Below, in pieces: positions 45,749 to 55,428 of a stretch of DNA of 58,901 nt; position 1 is the first letter of the stretch, and each line of letters starts with the position of its first letter. Source of the stretch: Sphingobacteriia bacterium. Lineage in GTDB: Bacteria > Bacteroidota > Bacteroidia > Chitinophagales > Chitinophagaceae. The stretch is from positions 1-58,901 of the forward strand of contig CANGCK010000017.1 of NCBI GenBank assembly GCA_947452295.1, in the 5' to 3' direction. Position numbers and translations under genes: made by a program. The notes under the pieces were generated by a model, which was given only the letters and a program-made list of their open reading frames with translations, was not told the origin of the DNA and searched no databases.

Positions 45749-47080
45749 ATGCAAAATGATATACCTAAAAACAATTCACGAAGAGATTTTGTGAAAGATG
45801 CCGGCATTATAGCCGGTGGACTTATGGCCACTCCATTATTTTCTCGCGCTAATTTTTTTTCCGGTTCCGATGATGTAATTAAAGTTGCGGTTGTTGGCTG
45901 CGGCGGTAGAGGAACAGGGGCTGCTATTCAAGCCTTATCTAGTAAGCAAAATGTAAAAATTGTTGCATTGGCAGATGCTTTTAAAGACAATATTGAAAAT
46001 TGTCATAAAGCTTTAACTGAAGAAATCAACAACAGTATTGGTGAGTTAGCAAAACGATTAGATGTGCCGGAAGAGCGCAGATTCAGTGGTTTTGATGCGT
46101 ATAAAAAAGCGATTGCATTGGCCGATGTAGTCATTTTAGCAACCCCTCCGGGATTCAGACCCATACATTTTGAAGAAGCCATCAATAAAGGCAAACATGT
46201 ATTTATGGAAAAACCGGTAGCAACAGATCCGGCTGGCGTTCAAAAAGTATTGGCTGTTGCAGCTATTGCTAAACAAAAGAAATTAAACGTTGTAGTTGGT
46301 CTTCAAAGACATTATCAAAACTCGTATCGCGAATTGTTTAAGCGTAAAGATTTAATTGGTGATATTGTATCCATGCAAGCCTGGTGGAATAATGATGGGG
46401 TATGGGTTAGACCAAGAAAATACAATCAAACAGAAATGGAATACCAAATGCGTAATTGGTACTATTTTAATTGGTTGTGTGGCGATCATATTACCGAACA
46501 ACACATTCACAACCTAGATGCTATTAATTGGTTTAAAGGAGGGTACCCGGTAAAAGCACAAGGTTTAGGTGGCCGACAGGTAAGAAAAGGTAAAGACCAT
46601 GGTGAAATTTTTGATCACCATTATGTTGAGTTTGAATATGCCGATGGATCAATATTAAATAGTCAATGTAGACATATACCAGGCACATCAAGTAAAGTAG
46701 ATGAACTATTTATAGGTACAAAAGGTAAAATTGCTTGTGGTGCAGGATCTATTAAAGACCATACAGGTAAATCATTGTATCAGTTTGATTTTAAAGATGA
46801 GAAAAACCCTTACCAAACTGAACACGATGAGTTGTTTGCTGCAATAGCAAAAGGTGAATATAAATTTGCTGATGCAGAAAATGGTGCAAAAAGTACCATG
46901 ACATCTATCATGGGAAGAATGGCAACTTATAGTGGTCAGATAATTGAATGGGATAAAGCCATCAACTCCGGAATTGACATTCACCCTAAAGTGTACGACT
47001 TTAATGCACAACCTCCTGTAATGCCCAATGCAGAAGGATTTTACGCAATTGCGGCACCAGGTGTAACAAAATATTTTTAA
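45749..47080 (+). CDS. Tat-exported Gfo/Idh/MocA oxidoreductase
   Basis: The 443-residue product carries a Tat leader (NSRRDFVKDAGIIAGGLMAT), used to export folded, cofactor-loaded enzymes. The Rossmann motif is VAVVGCGGRGTG at 47-58, the catalytic-site motif MEKPVATD gives Lys155, and GDHITEQHIHNLDAINW is the substrate side. Such enzymes oxidise or reduce sugars or glycosides with tightly held NAD(P). It follows the SUMF1 gene by 15 bp and ends at a strong GC-rich terminator. A role in keto-sugar chemistry with the TIM-barrel enzymes is inferred. Confidence 0.9.
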   Translation: MQNDIPKNNSRRDFVKDAGIIAGGLMATPLFSRANFFSGSDDVIKVAVVGCGGRGTGAAIQALSSKQNVKIVALADAFKDNIENCHKALTEEINNSIGELAKRLDVPEERRFSGFDAYKKAIALADVVILATPPGFRPIHFEEAINKGKHVFMEKPVATDPAGVQKVLAVAAIAKQKKLNVVVGLQRHYQNSYRELFKRKDLIGDIVSMQAWWNNDGVWVRPRKYNQTEMEYQMRNWYYFNWLCGDHITEQHIHNLDAINWFKGGYPVKAQGLGGRQVRKGKDHGEIFDHHYVEFEYADGSILNSQCRHIPGTSSKVDELFIGTKGKIACGAGSIKDHTGKSLYQFDFKDEKNPYQTEHDELFAAIAKGEYKFADAENGAKSTMTSIMGRMATYSGQIIEWDKAINSGIDIHPKVYDFNAQPPVMPNAEGFYAIAAPGVTKYF

Positions 47081-47150
47081 TACCTATTTTTATTCGAAGC
47101 AGTTGTTTTGAATAAAACGATGATTGTTTTCTCTATGTGTTGATTTTAGA

Positions 47151-47183
47151 GCCCGCCGGTTTACCACGGCGGGTTGTTTTTTT
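47151..47183 (+). terminator. GC-rich intrinsic terminator after the Gfo/Idh operon
   Basis: CCCGCCG (47152-47158) and CGGCGGG (47167-47173) form a perfect 7-bp stem with an 8-base loop, followed by TTGTTTTTTT. It lies 71 bases after the Gfo/Idh stop and before the SYLF gene. It is the clearest terminator in the window. Confidence 0.88.
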
Positions 47184-47246
47184 AATGACTACAAATAGTG
47201 TTTTTTTAAAAGAACGCTGGTAACTTTACTCTTATAATTATCTCAT

Positions 47247-47801
47247 ATGCAAAATAAATTGTTGACTATTTTCCGCTCTATTATTACGTTGGTTTTGTTT
47301 TTATTGATGAGTGCTTCAACCGGCTATACACAACATAGCAGTAGAGATAAAAAAATAATTGACGACAGTAAAACGGCAAAGGCAGCTTTTATTAATACCG
47401 ATGGATTGATGAAAAGCTTATTTGATAATGCTTACGGATATGCCATTTTTCCTAATGTAGGTAAAGGTGGCTTTGGAATAGGTGCAGCACTTGGTAATGG
47501 AGCTGTATATGAAAAAGGGGAGCTTATTGGTATGGCTAAAATGACACAACTAACATTAGGTTTTCAGGGTGGCGGACAAGCTTATAGACAAGTAGTGTTT
47601 TTTGAACACAAAGAAGATTTAGATAGGTTTAAAGAAAACCTAATTGAGTTTGCGGCACAAGCATCAGCAGTAGCAGCAGATGCAGGCGCTTCTGCCAACG
47701 TTAAATATAAAGATGGCGTTTTAATATTTACCCAAACCAAAGGAGGGCTTATGTATGAAGCTTCTATTGGTGGGCAAAAATTTAACTATAAAGGATTTTA
47801 A
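47247..47801 (+). CDS. Exported SYLF/Ysc84-domain lipid-binding protein
   Basis: The 184-residue protein has a signal peptide (SIITLVLFLLMSASTGYTQ). The SYLF domain is recognised by AYGYAIFPNVGKGGFGIG, GKGFGIGAALGNGAVYEKGE, QLTLGFQGGGQAYRQVVFF and GGLMYEASIGGQKFNY. Members bind phosphoinositides or other lipids; in bacteria they are often periplasmic or outer-membrane associated. Length fits the minimal domain. It follows a strong terminator, so it has its own promoter. Function in bacteria is not well defined. Confidence 0.9.
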   Translation: MQNKLLTIFRSIITLVLFLLMSASTGYTQHSSRDKKIIDDSKTAKAAFINTDGLMKSLFDNAYGYAIFPNVGKGGFGIGAALGNGAVYEKGELIGMAKMTQLTLGFQGGGQAYRQVVFFEHKEDLDRFKENLIEFAAQASAVAADAGASANVKYKDGVLIFTQTKGGLMYEASIGGQKFNYKGF

Positions 47802-47812
47802 ACAACCACGGT

Positions 47813-47840
47813 CTACTGCCCCCTATAACGGAGGGCATAG
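47813..47840. other. Imperfect hairpin between convergent genes
   Basis: CTA and TGCCC (47813-47821) pair with GGGCA and TAG (47833-47840) around a single bulge and an 11-base loop. It lies between the SYLF and rmuC stops. No U tract follows on either strand, so it may protect a 3' end rather than terminate. Confidence 0.4.
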
Positions 47841-47877
47841 TGTAATAGTTACTCTGGTCATTGTTAACCCAACAATT

Positions 47878-49200
47878 TTATATTTCCGCATCATCCTCTA
47901 TTACTTCTCCCAACAATTTTTCCGGTAATTGTTTTTGCGCAGCAGCGCCCATTTTCTTTAACTCTTCTACCCGGCCTATTAAATTGCCCTTGCCTGTATG
48001 TAATTGCTTATAAGCATCTTCATAGCTATCATTAGCGTCTTTTATTTTTTTGCCTACTTGTTCTATATTAACCAACAAGCCACAAAATTTATCATACAAT
48101 GCGCCGGCTTTTTCAGCAATATGAATGGCGTTTTTGTTTTGTTGCTCTACCTTCCATAAATCGGCAATAATTTTTAAAACAGCTAGTAAATTAGTAGGGC
48201 TTACCAACATTATTTTTTTATCGTACGCATATTTCCACAACTTTGTTTCGCCTTTTACCGCTTCTAAAAATGCAGGTTCTATTGGTACAAATAGCAATAC
48301 ATAATCTAAAGCCTCTGCATACTTGGGATAGTTCTTTTTACTCAATCCATCAATATGTAATTTGATGGATTGTATATGTGCTTGAAGTGCTTTTTCTTTT
48401 TCATCGCCCGGCTGTTCTTGCACGTATTGATCCCAGGCTATTAATGATACTTTTGAATCTATAATTACTTTTCTTGCATCGGGATATGAAATAATTACAT
48501 CGGGCTGTAAACCGTGCCCCTGATCATCTTTTATCAGATTACCTGCGTTGTCGCGGATAAATTCTTGTGTTACATATTCCCTTCCTTTTGTTAAACCGCT
48601 GTGTTCTAATATGGTTTCTAAAATCATCTCCCCCCAATTGCCCTGCATTTTTACATTGCCTTTTAACGCCGTAGTAAGATTATTGGCCTCTACACTTACT
48701 TGTTCACTCATAGATACCAATCGCTCTATTTCTTTACCCAAACTAAACCGTTCTTTAGATTCTTTATCGTAGGTTTCTTCCACCTTCTTTTTAAATTCAC
48801 CCAATTCGGTTTGTAATGGTTTTAAAATTTCTCCAATTTTTGCTTCATTTTTCTGAGCCATTTCATGGCTATTCGCCTTCATCACCCTATCGGCCAATGA
48901 TTCTATTTCTAACTTTAACTGTTCACTAATTTTATGGTTATTGCTGAGTGCTTCTTCTTTTGCTGTTTCAGCCGCAGTCAATTTTGTTTGGGCAATGGCT
49001 AGTTTTGTTAACAATTCTTCTTTATCGGCTTGTATTTGCTTGGCGGTGGTTTCAAATGCCGTACATGTTTCTTCTTTTTGTTGAAGTGTTTGCTGTAAAG
49101 CGTTTATTGTTCCGGTTTTTCTGATTTTGGTGATCAACCAGCCTAATATAATTCCTAGTATACCAGCTGCGGCAATAAGTAAATTTGTTGGGTTATTCAT
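47878..49200 (-). CDS. rmuC: DNA recombination protein RmuC
   Basis: The 440-residue protein has an N-terminal membrane helix (LIAAAGILGIILGWLI), a long coiled coil (about 28-160), and the C-terminal RmuC domain. The domain is marked by GNWGEMILETILEHSGL, QPDVIISYPDARKVIIDSKV and YALLFVPIEPAFLEAV-like sequence (VLLFVPIEPAFLEA). It limits inversions at short inverted repeats and has a nuclease-like core. Starts at an ATG. Stand-alone, converging with the SYLF gene. Confidence 0.93.
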   Translation of the reverse strand: MNNPTNLLIAAAGILGIILGWLITKIRKTGTINALQQTLQQKEETCTAFETTAKQIQADKEELLTKLAIAQTKLTAAETAKEEALSNNHKISEQLKLEIESLADRVMKANSHEMAQKNEAKIGEILKPLQTELGEFKKKVEETYDKESKERFSLGKEIERLVSMSEQVSVEANNLTTALKGNVKMQGNWGEMILETILEHSGLTKGREYVTQEFIRDNAGNLIKDDQGHGLQPDVIISYPDARKVIIDSKVSLIAWDQYVQEQPGDEKEKALQAHIQSIKLHIDGLSKKNYPKYAEALDYVLLFVPIEPAFLEAVKGETKLWKYAYDKKIMLVSPTNLLAVLKIIADLWKVEQQNKNAIHIAEKAGALYDKFCGLLVNIEQVGKKIKDANDSYEDAYKQLHTGKGNLIGRVEELKKMGAAAQKQLPEKLLGEVIEDDAEI

Positions 49201-49284
49201 ATTGATATAGAATTTTACGACATAAATTGAGTGTTTAAATATAAATGAATTTTTATGATTTTTTTGAAAGCTGCCAGTTGCTAA

Positions 49285-49323
49285 AATAAAAAAGGCAGCC
49301 TCTAAGTTGAGACTGCCTTTAAA
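49285..49323 (-). terminator. Terminator of the SusC-SusD operon
   Basis: AAAGGCAG (49291-49298) pairs with CTGCCTTT (49313-49320), extended inside by CTC/GAG with one mismatch. On the minus strand the stem is followed by TTTTTTATTTT. It begins about 20 bases after the SusD stop. Confidence 0.85.
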
Positions 49324-49341
49324 ATTAAAACCAAAAATATA

Positions 49342-50886
49342 TTAATAGCCCTTGTTCTGTATTAATTTAGGGTTGGCATCAATTTCCACTTGCGGTATTG
49401 GGAAAATCAAATGGTTGTTATCACATTTAGAATAATCCATTTTTTTAGGCGTGCCTAATGAATCAACACCTGCAATATTTTTGGCGCAAGTATAAGTATA
49501 TTCATTCAATGCTAGCATTGTATTTATTGCTGTACCAGAACGAACCAGGTCATCCCAACGTTGGCCTTCGAATGCTAATTCTAATCTTCTTTCTTTTAAA
49601 ATAGCTTTTTGAAGATCGGTTTTAGACAATGATGTAGAAACATCTGCAAGACCAACCCTATGACGTACTAAGTTTAACGTAGCGGCAGCAGCAGCACTTG
49701 CACCAGTTTCATTTTGTGCTTCGGCCTTCAACAAAAGGATGTCGGCTAAACGTAACATATAATAGTTGTCTCCACTAGCCCAACCTCCTGGATGCTTTTG
49801 TTTAAAATTAAACGGGATACCTACGGTAGCGTCTTGACAAGGATTCCAATTTTCATCTGGCCATGCTATTGGAGCGCCATTAACATCTTCTGTTAAGAAA
49901 ATGATGTTTGCGTTTTTACGAATAAGATCTCCTTCTGCATCATACGCTGCAACTAAGTCTTTAGATGGCACGCAATATTTTTGCCAGCCATCATCTGGAG
50001 CAAGGTATAATTGAATACCCCAGCTAGAAGCGCTCCAATTACCTTCTTCAAACGGAATTTCCATGATAGACTCCGTATTAAATTTATGGTTCGCATCAAA
50101 CAAATCATTATAGCTGTTCAACAAGCTATATCCTGCGGGGCTTCCTATAACTGCATTGCAATAGGTAAGCACTTTAGAATAGTCTCTGTCTGAGCGTTGT
50201 GCCCAAGCCTTAGCCATTAAAGCATTGGCTGCACCTTTAGTAGCACGTACTTTGTTTTCGCTTGCAGTAGATCCGTAAGAATCCGGTAAATTTAATAAAG
50301 CCAATTCCAAATCTTTCACAATTTGATCGTATACCTCTTTCTCGGTAGCTCTGGGTTTTCTTGTTACAGATGGATCAGCAGAATTAGACGCTAATTCTAA
50401 AGGCACACCACCATAATTTTTTACTAATTGATAGTAATTAAATGCCCTTAAAAAGGAGGCTTCACCAATAATTTGCTTTTTTCTTTCTGCAGTAAGTTTT
50501 GTATCTGTAACACCTTCTATTTTATTTAATAGGATGTTTACACGGGCAATACCCTTATACAATGCCGACCAGTTTGCATAGTTATGTGAGTTGCTTGCTG
50601 GTAAAGAAAAACGATCGTAATCGTAAAAAGTTTCTTCATTATTACCTCCAGGATATGCATTGTCTGAACGAACATCGCTGGTCATTACATATTCCCACTG
50701 ATAATAATCAGAACCATAAAATATATTATAACAACCATTCAACACATTTTCAATATCAGTTGCTGTTGAATAAGAGTTTCCTGTTGTTAATGATGTTTTA
50801 GGCTTATCATCTAAAAATTTATTACAAGAAAAGGCTAAAACAGATAATGAAGAGACTAAAAGAAATTTAAAATATGTCTGTTTCAT
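49342..50886 (-). CDS. SusD/RagB-family outer-membrane nutrient-binding lipoprotein
   Basis: The 514-residue lipoprotein has the lipobox LAFSC with Cys21. The SusD fold is marked by FLDDKPKTSLT, IENVLNGCYN, the TPR-like ARVNILLNKIEGV and SFLRAFNYYQLVKNYGGVPL, MLRLADILLLKAEAQNE, and KERRLELAFEGQRWDDLVR near the end. It caps the SusC pore and binds the imported oligosaccharide, peptide or other ligand. It follows susC by 39 bp. The ligand cannot be read from sequence and no glycoside hydrolase is linked. Confidence 0.94.
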   Translation of the reverse strand: MKQTYFKFLLVSSLSVLAFSCNKFLDDKPKTSLTTGNSYSTATDIENVLNGCYNIFYGSDYYQWEYVMTSDVRSDNAYPGGNNEETFYDYDRFSLPASNSHNYANWSALYKGIARVNILLNKIEGVTDTKLTAERKKQIIGEASFLRAFNYYQLVKNYGGVPLELASNSADPSVTRKPRATEKEVYDQIVKDLELALLNLPDSYGSTASENKVRATKGAANALMAKAWAQRSDRDYSKVLTYCNAVIGSPAGYSLLNSYNDLFDANHKFNTESIMEIPFEEGNWSASSWGIQLYLAPDDGWQKYCVPSKDLVAAYDAEGDLIRKNANIIFLTEDVNGAPIAWPDENWNPCQDATVGIPFNFKQKHPGGWASGDNYYMLRLADILLLKAEAQNETGASAAAAATLNLVRHRVGLADVSTSLSKTDLQKAILKERRLELAFEGQRWDDLVRSGTAINTMLALNEYTYTCAKNIAGVDSLGTPKKMDYSKCDNNHLIFPIPQVEIDANPKLIQNKGY

Positions 50887-50925
50887 GTAGTTAAGTTTTT
50901 TGAATGTTTACTTTTTAATTTTGAA

Positions 50926-53900
50926 TTAAAACGATACTCTTAATCCAAGAATAATGTCTCTAGATTGAGGGTATGTGCCAAAATCGACACCTGGTGCAGT
51001 ATTTTGATTTTTAGCAGATTCGTTCTTTGCGCTGAAAGCACTTACCTGAGGATCAAAACCACTGTACTTGGTGAAAGTCAATAAATTTTCAGCTGTTAAA
51101 TAAACCTGACAACGGCTAATTTTTAATTTATTTAATCCAGCGGTATTAAAATTGTAACTCAATGTTAATGCCTTTACTCTCACGTAAGAACCATCTTCAA
51201 TAAATCGGGTAGATGGTAATGAATTATCTAAATTATTAGGTGTTGCTTTTGGAATAGCTGTAACATCGCCCGGATTTTTCCAACGGTTTAATACGGTAGC
51301 TGATTGATTCATAATCAACGACATCGACTCTGACAATATTTTTGTAGCATTTAAAATTTGATTGCCTTGAACGCCTTGAATAAATAAATCTAAAGCCCAG
51401 TTTTTATACCTGATAGAGTTGGTAAATCCAAATACGAATTTAGGATTTGCATTGCCAATAATTCCTGTACTATCATTACCCGCAATGTTTTTCAAGTATT
51501 TAATATTGCCTGTTGCAGGGTCAACACCTTGAGCATATTTTCCATAAAAAGACCCCAAAGGTTCACCTTCTTTTACAATTGCTGTATTGTACTCAGAACC
51601 GGCAGGATTTACCACACCTGTTAAAATAGTACTTCCTGTAATACTTATTACTTTGTTTCTGTTGAATGAAATATTGAAATCAGATGTCCAGCCGAAATCT
51701 TTTTTAGCAATATTTCGAGTTGTCAATTGAAATTCAACACCACGGTTTTCCAAACTTCCCACATTTTGTAATGCTCTATTAAATCCGGTACTTGAAGGGA
51801 TTGGTAAATCCAACAACATGTCTTGTGTTTTCTTTACATAATAATCCGCAGTTAATGAAATACGATTGTTTAAGAAAGCAATATCAACACCTAGATCTAG
51901 CTGAGATGTTTTTTCCCACTTCAAGTCGCTGTTTTCTAATGTGTTGGGTGTATATGCTGTACGTGTAATACCACCTATTAAATACTTGTTGTTGTTGGTA
52001 TCAACTAAACCATACCAAGCATACGGTTGAGCACGGTCGTTACCAACCAATCCCCATCCTGCTCTGATTTTTAATTCACTGATAGACTTCACATCTTTAA
52101 AGAAATCTTCTTTAGACACTCTCCAACCTGTAGAGAATGAAGGGAAAAATCCCCATCTATTTTTCTCTGAGAATTGGCCTGAACCATCTGCTCTAAAGTT
52201 GGAGGTAACATAATATTTGTCTTTATAAGAATAGTTAATTCTTCCTAAATAAGACACGTGCGATTTTTGATAATAATCAGGTATTGCAGGTGATTTAACT
52301 GCACCCGCATCTACATTTGTATTGCCATTAGCAGCACTAAAGTCTCTTGAGTTTTTATAAACATTGTCTTGTGTTTCTCTAGATACAATGAAACCAGCTA
52401 AGACACTAATATTATGGTCTTTGATGGCTTTATTATAATTAACCGTATTTTCTGAAATCCAATATTTGTAATCATACTTGTTTTCTACAGCCAACCCTTT
52501 ACTTGATTTGCCGTAACGGGTTTGTACCATATCTTGGAATGAAGTAAATGTACCTTTCGAATTTTCCATTCCGTAAAGTGATTTAATTTTCAATCCTTTA
52601 ATTAATTCCGCTTCTGCATAAACATTTCCATGCAATCTTTTATTGGTATTAAGATGCTCTGGTTGATACACAGTTGAAACAGGGTTTTCTAAGTCGTTAA
52701 TAAACGGACTTCTTGCATACATAGTAGGGTCTTCTTTATCTCTGATACCAATATTGGGGATACTGGTAAACAATCTGGTGATAACACCATTGCGATTGTT
52801 TTCAGATACATCAATATCCTTCCAACTATCGTAAGCAATGCTTGTACCTACTTTAATTTTATTGGTTATTTGATGATCGATATTTGCTTTTAGGGTATTT
52901 CTTTTTAAACTGTTATTTAAAACAATCCCTTTTTGGTCGTTTATAGAACCTGAAATATAGTAGCTGGTTTTTTCATTTCCACCTGTTGCTGATAACTGAT
53001 GGTTTTGAGAAATGGCGTTTCTAAAAATCTCGTCTTGCCAATTGGTGTTGGCGTTGTATTTAGTCCAGTCGGTAGATCCACCCATTTCTGTTGCCAATGC
53101 TTTAAACTGATCTGCGTTCAATACATCCATTTTTTTCCAAGCGGTAGATGATGTTAAACTTGCATTGTAAGACAACTTGAACTTTTGTGATTTTCCTCTT
53201 TTTGTAGTAATCAATACAACACCATTAGCACCACTACTACCAAAAATTGCAGCTGAAGATGCATCTTTTAAAATGGTAATGTTTTCAATATCAGCTGGGT
53301 TAATTTCACTCGTATTATAAGTTGGTACACCATCTACCACATATAATGGATCACTACCAGACGTAATAGAAGAAGTACCACGTACTCTAATAGAGAATCC
53401 AGCTTGAGGTTGACCAGAAGATCTGATTACCTGAACGCCCGATGTTTTACCTTCAATTGCATAACCAAACTGGGTGTTTGGTCGGTTTTCTAAATCTTTA
53501 GAAGAAATGATTGATAATGAGCCGGTTAAGTCCTTTTTCTTTTGAGTACCATAACCAACTACTACAATTTGATTTAATTCGTTGTTGCCCTGTTTTAATT
53601 TCACCACAAAAGAATTATTTGCGCCAATGGCAATCTCTTGGGTTTCATAATTAATATGGCTTACAACCAATATTGTATTATCTGGTACAGTTAAAGAAAA
53701 AGATCCTTTTTCTCCAGAAGATGTGCCATTTTTTGTGCCTTTTACCAAAATATTTGCACCTACCAATGGTTCGCCATTTTCAGAAAGTACTGTTCCGGTA
53801 ATTTTTCTTCCTTCAGCAACAGCCGACTCTTTAGGTACTACAACAATAAGTTTGTTGTCGAGTAGTTTGTATTCTAAACCACTATTGGTTAATACATTGT

Positions 53901-54198
53901 CTAATACGCTCGAAACAGGCGTATTAATGGCTTCTACATCTACTTTCTTTTGTAGTTGCAACAAATCATAGTTATACAAAAACCTGTATGGACTTTGTTT
54001 TTCTATGGATTTAAAAACTTTGGTTAATTCAGCTTGTTTAAGCTTAATGTTTACATTTTGTGCTTTAACATTTCCTGCAAAAGAGTGGAAAGCAGTAAAC
54101 ATAATCAATGCAATCGTCAATTTCATAAACAATAGCGTTTTGAGTAAAGAGCGATGACGGGCAGCTATATGCATGCCACAATGAAAGGCTTTTTTCAT
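50926..54198 (-). CDS. SusC/RagA-family TonB-dependent receptor with STN domain
   Basis: The 1090-residue outer-membrane transporter has a long leader (signal helix about 24-42). An STN domain follows (about 50-122), then a carboxypeptidase-regulatory-like domain (about 131-202), TonB box IVVVGYG at 211-217, plug (GYAIEGKTSGVQVIRSSG, IRVRGTSSITSGSDPLYVVDG) and a barrel ending in LGLRVSF with terminal Phe. The STN domain is the kind that signals ligand occupancy to a FecR anti-sigma factor, and fecR and sigma genes lie directly upstream. The start has AAAGGT in front of the ATG. Confidence 0.95.
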   Translation of the reverse strand: MKKAFHCGMHIAARHRSLLKTLLFMKLTIALIMFTAFHSFAGNVKAQNVNIKLKQAELTKVFKSIEKQSPYRFLYNYDLLQLQKKVDVEAINTPVSSVLDNVLTNSGLEYKLLDNKLIVVVPKESAVAEGRKITGTVLSENGEPLVGANILVKGTKNGTSSGEKGSFSLTVPDNTILVVSHINYETQEIAIGANNSFVVKLKQGNNELNQIVVVGYGTQKKKDLTGSLSIISSKDLENRPNTQFGYAIEGKTSGVQVIRSSGQPQAGFSIRVRGTSSITSGSDPLYVVDGVPTYNTSEINPADIENITILKDASSAAIFGSSGANGVVLITTKRGKSQKFKLSYNASLTSSTAWKKMDVLNADQFKALATEMGGSTDWTKYNANTNWQDEIFRNAISQNHQLSATGGNEKTSYYISGSINDQKGIVLNNSLKRNTLKANIDHQITNKIKVGTSIAYDSWKDIDVSENNRNGVITRLFTSIPNIGIRDKEDPTMYARSPFINDLENPVSTVYQPEHLNTNKRLHGNVYAEAELIKGLKIKSLYGMENSKGTFTSFQDMVQTRYGKSSKGLAVENKYDYKYWISENTVNYNKAIKDHNISVLAGFIVSRETQDNVYKNSRDFSAANGNTNVDAGAVKSPAIPDYYQKSHVSYLGRINYSYKDKYYVTSNFRADGSGQFSEKNRWGFFPSFSTGWRVSKEDFFKDVKSISELKIRAGWGLVGNDRAQPYAWYGLVDTNNNKYLIGGITRTAYTPNTLENSDLKWEKTSQLDLGVDIAFLNNRISLTADYYVKKTQDMLLDLPIPSSTGFNRALQNVGSLENRGVEFQLTTRNIAKKDFGWTSDFNISFNRNKVISITGSTILTGVVNPAGSEYNTAIVKEGEPLGSFYGKYAQGVDPATGNIKYLKNIAGNDSTGIIGNANPKFVFGFTNSIRYKNWALDLFIQGVQGNQILNATKILSESMSLIMNQSATVLNRWKNPGDVTAIPKATPNNLDNSLPSTRFIEDGSYVRVKALTLSYNFNTAGLNKLKISRCQVYLTAENLLTFTKYSGFDPQVSAFSAKNESAKNQNTAPGVDFGTYPQSRDIILGLRVSF

Positions 54199-54269
54199 AC
54201 CTTTGGTTTTGGGTTAAATAATACGAAACCATGTTGGTTAGCAAATCGTCAGGGTTTCATTTAATTCTT

Positions 54270-54299
54270 AAGGGGGAGGTGTTAGCGCACTTCCCTTTT
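54270..54299. other. Hairpin in the FecR-SusC gap
   Basis: AAGGGGGAGGTG (54270-54281) pairs with CACTTCCCTTTT (54288-54299) over 12 positions, including three G-U pairs in the plus-strand RNA, with loop TTAGCG. A T run follows on the plus strand. On the minus (sense) strand three pairs are lost. It may be an attenuator between fecR and susC or a barrier to antisense transcription. Confidence 0.4.
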
Positions 54300-54302
54300 T
54301 TA

Positions 54303-55376
54303 TTAGTTTTTGGTTATCGTTATTTCATTTTTATTAATGGTATAGTTAAAGTTTATAATGAGTTGAAGTGCTTGTAATGCTTCTTCTATATTTTCTTTTT
54401 CAAATGCGCCTCTAAACCTATGATTCATTAATGAGCTACTTTCGATGTTTATTTTTACATTGTACCAGCGTTCCATTTTTTGAGCCAATTCAATAAAACT
54501 ATCTCCTTCAAATACAAGCCTGCCATACATCCAAGATGTTTCTGACCGTAAACTATCCGATATATTAGTGGGCAAACTGCTGATGTAAATTAGTTGTGGT
54601 TTGATGGTTGTTGCTGCGGGAAGATTTTTTTTCTCTAGTTCATTTACAACCGTTTTATTGTATACCAATTTTTCGTTGGGTTTTAGAAATATTTTAGAGG
54701 CATTTGGCTCATTGGTTTTCTCTACTTCTATCAAGCCTCTTACCAATGTGGCTTCTATGGTAGCATCTTGTTTATATGATTTTACATTGAAAGCCGTTCC
54801 CAGTACCTTTATTTTTAATGCAGATGTTTTTACAATAAAGGGGCGATTCTTGTCTTTTACTACATCAAAAAAGGCCTCCCCTTCTAAATCTACCTCTCTA
54901 ATGGCTTCATTAAATTTTTCGGAATAAGAAAGTTTACTGTCGGAATTAAGCCAAACAACTGTACCATCGGGTAGTATTAATTTGGTTTTAGTGCCTCTTT
55001 TGGCAACAATTTCATTGGGAACATTAGCCGTATTTAGGGCATTATTGTCATTAAAAAACAATGAATAGGAAATAATAGCAACCCCTATTAAAGATGCTGC
55101 AACCAATAGCGGCTTAAATAATTTTGAAATGACCGATTGGGGCACTTCTTTATTACCATTCGGCTTTTCGGCAATGATTTTATTAAAATGAGCATCTACT
55201 TCTTCCGAATGTGGGGTGTTTTTTTGCAAACCGGCCTCCCACCAATTATCTAACATTGAATAAAACAACTGCTCATCTTCATCGGCCATTAAAGCACTTA
55301 ATTCAGCCAATTCTTCTGCTGAAGCTTCTTGGCTTAATTTACGTGCATATAACTCTATAATTCTGAATTGATTCAT
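54303..55376 (-). CDS. FecR-family anti-sigma factor
   Basis: The product has 357 residues from the ATG at 55376; a start at 55400 would add eight residues ahead of the typical MNQFRIIELYARKL opening. The cytoplasmic N-domain (1-85) would hold the sigma factor. One transmembrane helix lies at 88-107, then the periplasmic FecR domain (about 130-230: GTKTKLILPDGTVVWLNSDS, EGEAFFDV, VLGTAFNVKSY) and a DUF4974-type STN-like end (about 285-355). It passes the signal from the SusC STN domain to the ECF factor upstream. Confidence 0.93.
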   Translation of the reverse strand: MNQFRIIELYARKLSQEASAEELAELSALMADEDEQLFYSMLDNWWEAGLQKNTPHSEEVDAHFNKIIAEKPNGNKEVPQSVISKLFKPLLVAASLIGVAIISYSLFFNDNNALNTANVPNEIVAKRGTKTKLILPDGTVVWLNSDSKLSYSEKFNEAIREVDLEGEAFFDVVKDKNRPFIVKTSALKIKVLGTAFNVKSYKQDATIEATLVRGLIEVEKTNEPNASKIFLKPNEKLVYNKTVVNELEKKNLPAATTIKPQLIYISSLPTNISDSLRSETSWMYGRLVFEGDSFIELAQKMERWYNVKINIESSSLMNHRFRGAFEKENIEEALQALQLIINFNYTINKNEITITKN

Positions 55377-55428
55377 GTTGTCTTCTATATAAGACAACAA
55401 AAAATTGATTTCACCCCAAACGAATTGG

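Noticed and set aside
54199..54302. GAAACC/GGTTTC pairing in the susC leader as a possible riboswitch.
   Set aside because: Only a 6-bp stem with a loop above 20 bases; no conserved riboswitch core.
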